Below, piece by piece: positions 61,196-64,000 of a stretch of 64,000 nt of DNA; position 1 is the stretch's first letter; every line of letters begins with the position of its first letter. The stretch covers positions 1-64,000 of the forward strand of contig JAUILZ010000002.1 in assembly GCA_030432755.1 (NCBI GenBank). Reading direction: 5' to 3'. A program made the position numbers and the translations under genes. The notes under the pieces are model-generated. The model did not search any database, was not told where the DNA came from, and was given only the letters and a program-made list of their open reading frames with translations. This stretch comes from Gammaproteobacteria bacterium. GTDB lineage: Bacteria; Pseudomonadota; Gammaproteobacteria; Arenicellales; Poriferihabitantaceae.

Positions 61196-61930
61196 ATGAT
61201 TGTAGCCCGCGACACTATCCACGAGCGCCGCCACGCCCGGGTTGCCGCCCTGCTGCTCGGCCTCGCGGCGCTGCTCGGAGGGGGGCTCGTGCACTCCGTG
61301 GACTGCGTGATCCTGCTCCACGGTCTTGGCCGCGGCCCGGCCTCCATGGCCCGCATCCAGGAGGATCTCGAGCGGCACGGTTTCGTTGTCTGGAACCGAG
61401 GCTACGAATCCACCGCCGCGGACATCCGGCTCCTCGCGGAGCACGCGGTGACTCCCGCGCTGGACTGGTGCGCCGAACATGACCGCACCCACTTCGTCAC
61501 CCATTCCCTGGGTGGCATCCTCGTGCGGGTGGCGCTAGAGAACCGGCCGTTCGACGGCCGTATCGTGATGCTGAGTCCGCCGAATCACGGCAGCGAGATC
61601 GCGGACGCCCTGGGTGATCAATGGCCGCTCCAGTACTTTCTCGGTCCCGCGCTCACCGAACTCGATACAGATGGACTGACCACTACCCTCGATCCGACTC
61701 CCGGCACCATCGGGATCATTACCGGCGACCGCAGCTCCGATCCCTGGTTCTCCTGGCTGATTCCGGGAGCCGATGACGGCAAGGTCTCGGTGGACGGCGC
61801 CCGGCTCGCGGAGATGGCCGATTTCCTGGTGGTGCACGAAGGCCACAGCTTCATCATGCTGCAGCCCGACATCGTCGAGCAGGTGCGCCATTTCCTGGTG
61901 GACGGGAGGTTTCGCCGTGAACCTCAGTAG
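61196..61930 (+). CDS. Lipase-like alpha/beta hydrolase
   Basis: A 244-residue protein with an N-terminal hydrophobic segment (ARVAALLLGLAALLGGG) that may be a signal or anchor. The serine hydrolase features are VILLHGLGRGPASM (oxyanion), the nucleophile THSLGGILVR, GRIVMLSPPNHGSEIAD and HEGHSFIM for the catalytic histidine. The pattern is that of small EstA/PGAP1-like lipases. Substrate is unknown. The divergent lpxK gene starts seven bases away. Its stop overlaps the end of the MttB gene by seven bases. Confidence 0.8.
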   Translation: MIVARDTIHERRHARVAALLLGLAALLGGGLVHSVDCVILLHGLGRGPASMARIQEDLERHGFVVWNRGYESTAADIRLLAEHAVTPALDWCAEHDRTHFVTHSLGGILVRVALENRPFDGRIVMLSPPNHGSEIADALGDQWPLQYFLGPALTELDTDGLTTTLDPTPGTIGIITGDRSSDPWFSWLIPGADDGKVSVDGARLAEMADFLVVHEGHSFIMLQPDIVEQVRHFLVDGRFRREPQ

Positions 61931-63453
61931 TTCATGTCGGCGAACTCACCCTTCCGCTTCGTAATGAACGCCTGCAACGCCTCGTCGATGGCGGGGTCCA
62001 GCGGCGGCGCCTCGTAGTTGTCGAGAAGGCGTTTCCAGATCGTGTTGGCGCGCATCACCGCGTCCTTCATGCCCTCGGATTCCCATTGCTCGAAACTGTT
62101 GTTGTCCGCGATGGTGGAGCGATAGAACGCGTTCATGAAGTTTTCCTGGGTATGGGCGCAGCCGAGGAAATGCGCGCCCGGACCCACCTCGCGCACCGCG
62201 TCCATGGCCTGGCCGTTCTCGGACAGGTCGATGCCTTGCGAGTAAACCTGCATCATGCCGAGCTGGTCGGCGTCCATGATGAGTTTTTCGTAACTCGAGG
62301 CGAGGCCGCCCTCGAGCCAGCCCGCGGCGTGGAGGACGAAGTTGACGCCCGCATGGATCGTGGGCAGCAGCGTCTGCGCGCTCTCGTAGGCGGCCTGGGC
62401 GTCGGGGATCTTGGATCCGCATAGCGAGCCGCCGCTACGGAACGGTACGCCGAGCCGGCGCGCCAGCGCTGCCGCGCCGTTGAGCACGATGGCCGGTTCC
62501 GGGGTGCCGAAGGTAGGCGCGCCGGACTGCATCGAGATGGAGCTGGCGAAGGTGCCGAAGATCACCGGCGAGCCCGGCCGCACGAGCTGGGTAAATGCCA
62601 TCCCGGCCATCGCCTCGGCGAGGACCTGCGCCAGCGTACCCGCCGCGGTCACCGGCGACATCGCGCCGGCAAGGATGAACGGCGAGATCACGCTCGCCTG
62701 GTTGTTGCGCGCGTAGACCTCGCAGGCGCCGAGCATGGTGTCGTCGAACACCATGGGTGAGTTGGCGTTGATGAGGTTGACGAGGACGCAGTTCTGGTCG
62801 ACGAATTCCTCACCGAACAGGATCCGGCACATCGCCACGCTGTCCTCCGCCCGCTCCGGGTGTGTCACCGAACCCATGAACGGCTTGTCGCTGTAGCGGA
62901 TATGGCTGTACACCATGTCGAAGTGGCGCTTGTTCACCGGCAGGTCGGTGGGCTCGCAGACCGTGCCGCCGGAATGGTGCAGCGACGGCAGCATGTAAGC
63001 GAGCTTGACGAAGTTGCGGAAGTCCTCGATCACCGCGTAGCGCCGACCGCGGTCCAGGTCGCGCACGAACGGCGGCCCGTACACCGGCGCGAACACCGTG
63101 TTGTTACCGCCGATGGTGACGTTGCGCGCCGGGTTGCGCGCATTCTGTTCGAATGTCGACGGCGCCGAGGCCTGGATGATCTCGCGGCACATGCCCGCGG
63201 GGAAGCGCACACGTTCGTCCCGGACATCGGCGCCCGCCTTGCGGAACAGATCAAGCGCCAGGGGGTAGCGAAAGTCGATACCGACTTCCTGCAGGATGGT
63301 ATCCGCGTTGCGCTCGATGATCGCCAGGCCTTCCTCGCTGACTAGCTCGTAGACCGGGATCTGGCGGGTAATGTAGGGGACGATGGCGGGCGCCGCCGCG
63401 CCGCTGGTACCGCGGGCGCGTCGGCCTCCTCGCTTGCGGGCCGGTTCTGACAT
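61924..63453 (-). CDS. Trimethylamine methyltransferase (MttB) family protein, non-pyrrolysine
   Basis: A 509-residue protein with the MttB-superfamily TIM-barrel: GIDFRYPLALDLFRKAGADV, TIGGNNTVFAPVYGPPFVRDL, GSVTHPERAEDSV and GPGAHFLGCAHTQENF. No in-frame amber codon interrupts it, so it belongs to the non-pyrrolysine group that includes glycine betaine:corrinoid methyltransferases (MtgB). No corrinoid protein gene is adjacent. The divergent GlxA-type regulator suggests quaternary-amine catabolism. The ATG at 63451-63453 is preferred over one at 63465. Confidence 0.9.
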   Translation of the reverse strand: MSEPARKRGGRRARGTSGAAAPAIVPYITRQIPVYELVSEEGLAIIERNADTILQEVGIDFRYPLALDLFRKAGADVRDERVRFPAGMCREIIQASAPSTFEQNARNPARNVTIGGNNTVFAPVYGPPFVRDLDRGRRYAVIEDFRNFVKLAYMLPSLHHSGGTVCEPTDLPVNKRHFDMVYSHIRYSDKPFMGSVTHPERAEDSVAMCRILFGEEFVDQNCVLVNLINANSPMVFDDTMLGACEVYARNNQASVISPFILAGAMSPVTAAGTLAQVLAEAMAGMAFTQLVRPGSPVIFGTFASSISMQSGAPTFGTPEPAIVLNGAAALARRLGVPFRSGGSLCGSKIPDAQAAYESAQTLLPTIHAGVNFVLHAAGWLEGGLASSYEKLIMDADQLGMMQVYSQGIDLSENGQAMDAVREVGPGAHFLGCAHTQENFMNAFYRSTIADNNSFEQWESEGMKDAVMRANTIWKRLLDNYEAPPLDPAIDEALQAFITKRKGEFADMNY

Positions 63454-63596
63454 CGGGCAAGTCACTGGGGCGAAGTCGCCTAGTATCCCGCCCCGGAAAC
63501 CTGCGCGCCAGAGCGTCCAGCGACCCCGTCAATACCGATTGCGCCACACATGTCGCTTGTGGATAATTCCGCGAATTCAGGTTGCGGAGGTTTCCC

Positions 63597-64000
63597 TTGA
63601 AGGAGAAGCAAAACGGTACCGGCCCCGCCCGCTATGGTTTCCTCATCGTGCCGGAGTTTTCGATGATGGCGTTCACGGCCGCCATCGACCAGATCCGCAT
63701 GGCGAACCGACTCTCCGGCAAGACCCTTTACGAATGGGTCGTGCTCGGGGACGGTGACGGTAAGGTCACCGCGAGCAACCAGATCTCAATAGACACAATC
63801 CCCTTTGCGGATGCAGGCCGCCTCGACGCGGTATTCGTCTGTGCCGGGATCAGCGTCGAGCAACACACCAGCCGTACCCGCAACCGCTGGCTGCGCGAGC
63901 AGGCGGCGCGCAAGGTAGCGATCGGCGCGATCTGCACCGGCACCTACCTGCTGGCGGATGCCGGCCTGCTCGACGGCTACCGCTGCACCATCCACTGGGA
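63597..64000 (+). CDS. GlxA-family transcriptional regulator (partial)
   Basis: The first 134 residues of an AraC-type regulator with an N-terminal DJ-1/PfpI-like domain: YGFLIVPEFSMMAFTAAIDQIRMANRLSG and AIGAICTGTYLLADAGLLDGYRCTIHW, as in GbdR/CdhR-type regulators of betaine and carnitine use. The DNA-binding part lies beyond the window end. The start is a TTG at 63597-63599 with GGAGG six bases upstream; there is no ATG near. It is divergent from the MttB-family gene by about 140 bases and probably controls it. Confidence 0.88.
   Translation, partial: MKEKQNGTGPARYGFLIVPEFSMMAFTAAIDQIRMANRLSGKTLYEWVVLGDGDGKVTASNQISIDTIPFADAGRLDAVFVCAGISVEQHTSRTRNRWLREQAARKVAIGAICTGTYLLADAGLLDGYRCTIHW

Noticed and set aside
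1-64000. tRNA, rRNA, CRISPR arrays, insertion sequences or phage genes
   Set aside because: I looked for T-loop (GTTCRA) cloverleaf patterns, repeat-spacer arrays, transposase motifs and integrases and found none. This is by eye, so short tRNAs could have been missed.

Overview
The window is a GC-rich, gene-dense chromosomal segment with no rRNA, tRNA, CRISPR or insertion sequence that I could recognise. Lipopolysaccharide genes (kdsB, lpxK), an RND pump with adaptor, a TolC-type channel, twin-arginine translocase genes behind a histidine operon, the trkA-rsmB-fmt-def block and the LysM-dprA-smg-topA block all point to a Gram-negative gammaproteobacterium. A class GN sortase with its VIT/vWA substrate fits an aquatic, Chromatiales-like lineage, but the order is an inference.

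Layout. 0.2-7.9 kb: Hly-III membrane protein, a small secreted protein behind a CRP-like site, RND efflux operon, EamA transporter, proline iminopeptidase. 7.9-17.4 kb: an accessory island on mixed strands. It holds five glycosyltransferase-like proteins, a secreted-type peptide with a glycine/cysteine-rich tail, a three-part enzyme (pyruvyltransferase-like, PqqD-like, PP-loop ATPase) and an isopenicillin-N-synthase-like oxygenase. This is the best candidate for an undescribed biosynthetic system. 17.5-23.4 kb: TauE exporter, MFS transporter, ABC-2 exporter, dienelactone hydrolase, a predicted CRP-controlled small RNA, a small secreted protein and a YhhQ-type transporter. 23.5-28.5 kb: an operon combining cyclic-nucleotide-binding domains, a class II glutamine amidotransferase and a class V aminotransferase fused to two cyclic-nucleotide-binding domains. 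28.5-31.9 kb: hemerythrin, class GN sortase and its target. 32-37.4 kb: hisBHAFIE-tatABC on the minus strand. 37.8-43.1 kb: LysM protein, dprA, smg, topA. 43.2-49 kb: membrane glycosyltransferase-like protein, DegT aminotransferase, phosphopantetheinyl transferase, a 73-residue unknown, ilvA. 49-51.2 kb: Pcm-like methyltransferase and TolC-family protein. 51.2-58.8 kb: sulfatase-family membrane protein, trkH, trkA, rsmB, fmt, def. 58.9-64 kb: HTH regulator, kdsB, lpxK, a lipase-like hydrolase, a non-pyrrolysine MttB-family methyltransferase and the start of a divergent GlxA-type regulator.

How genes work together. The RND operon lacks its own outer-membrane channel; the TolC-family protein at 49.8 kb could supply it. 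The his genes encode the middle of histidine synthesis only (no hisG, hisD or hisC here). The Tat genes behind them could export the twin-arginine-like peptide at 9.3 kb. Two CRP-like palindromes (981-996 and 22094-22109) sit at the same distance from a -10-like box, which suggests a real regulon. The trk/rsmB/fmt/def and LysM/dprA/smg/topA halves, normally back to back, are separated here by about 15 kb. All functional calls are from reading the sequence and remembered family motifs; no search was run.
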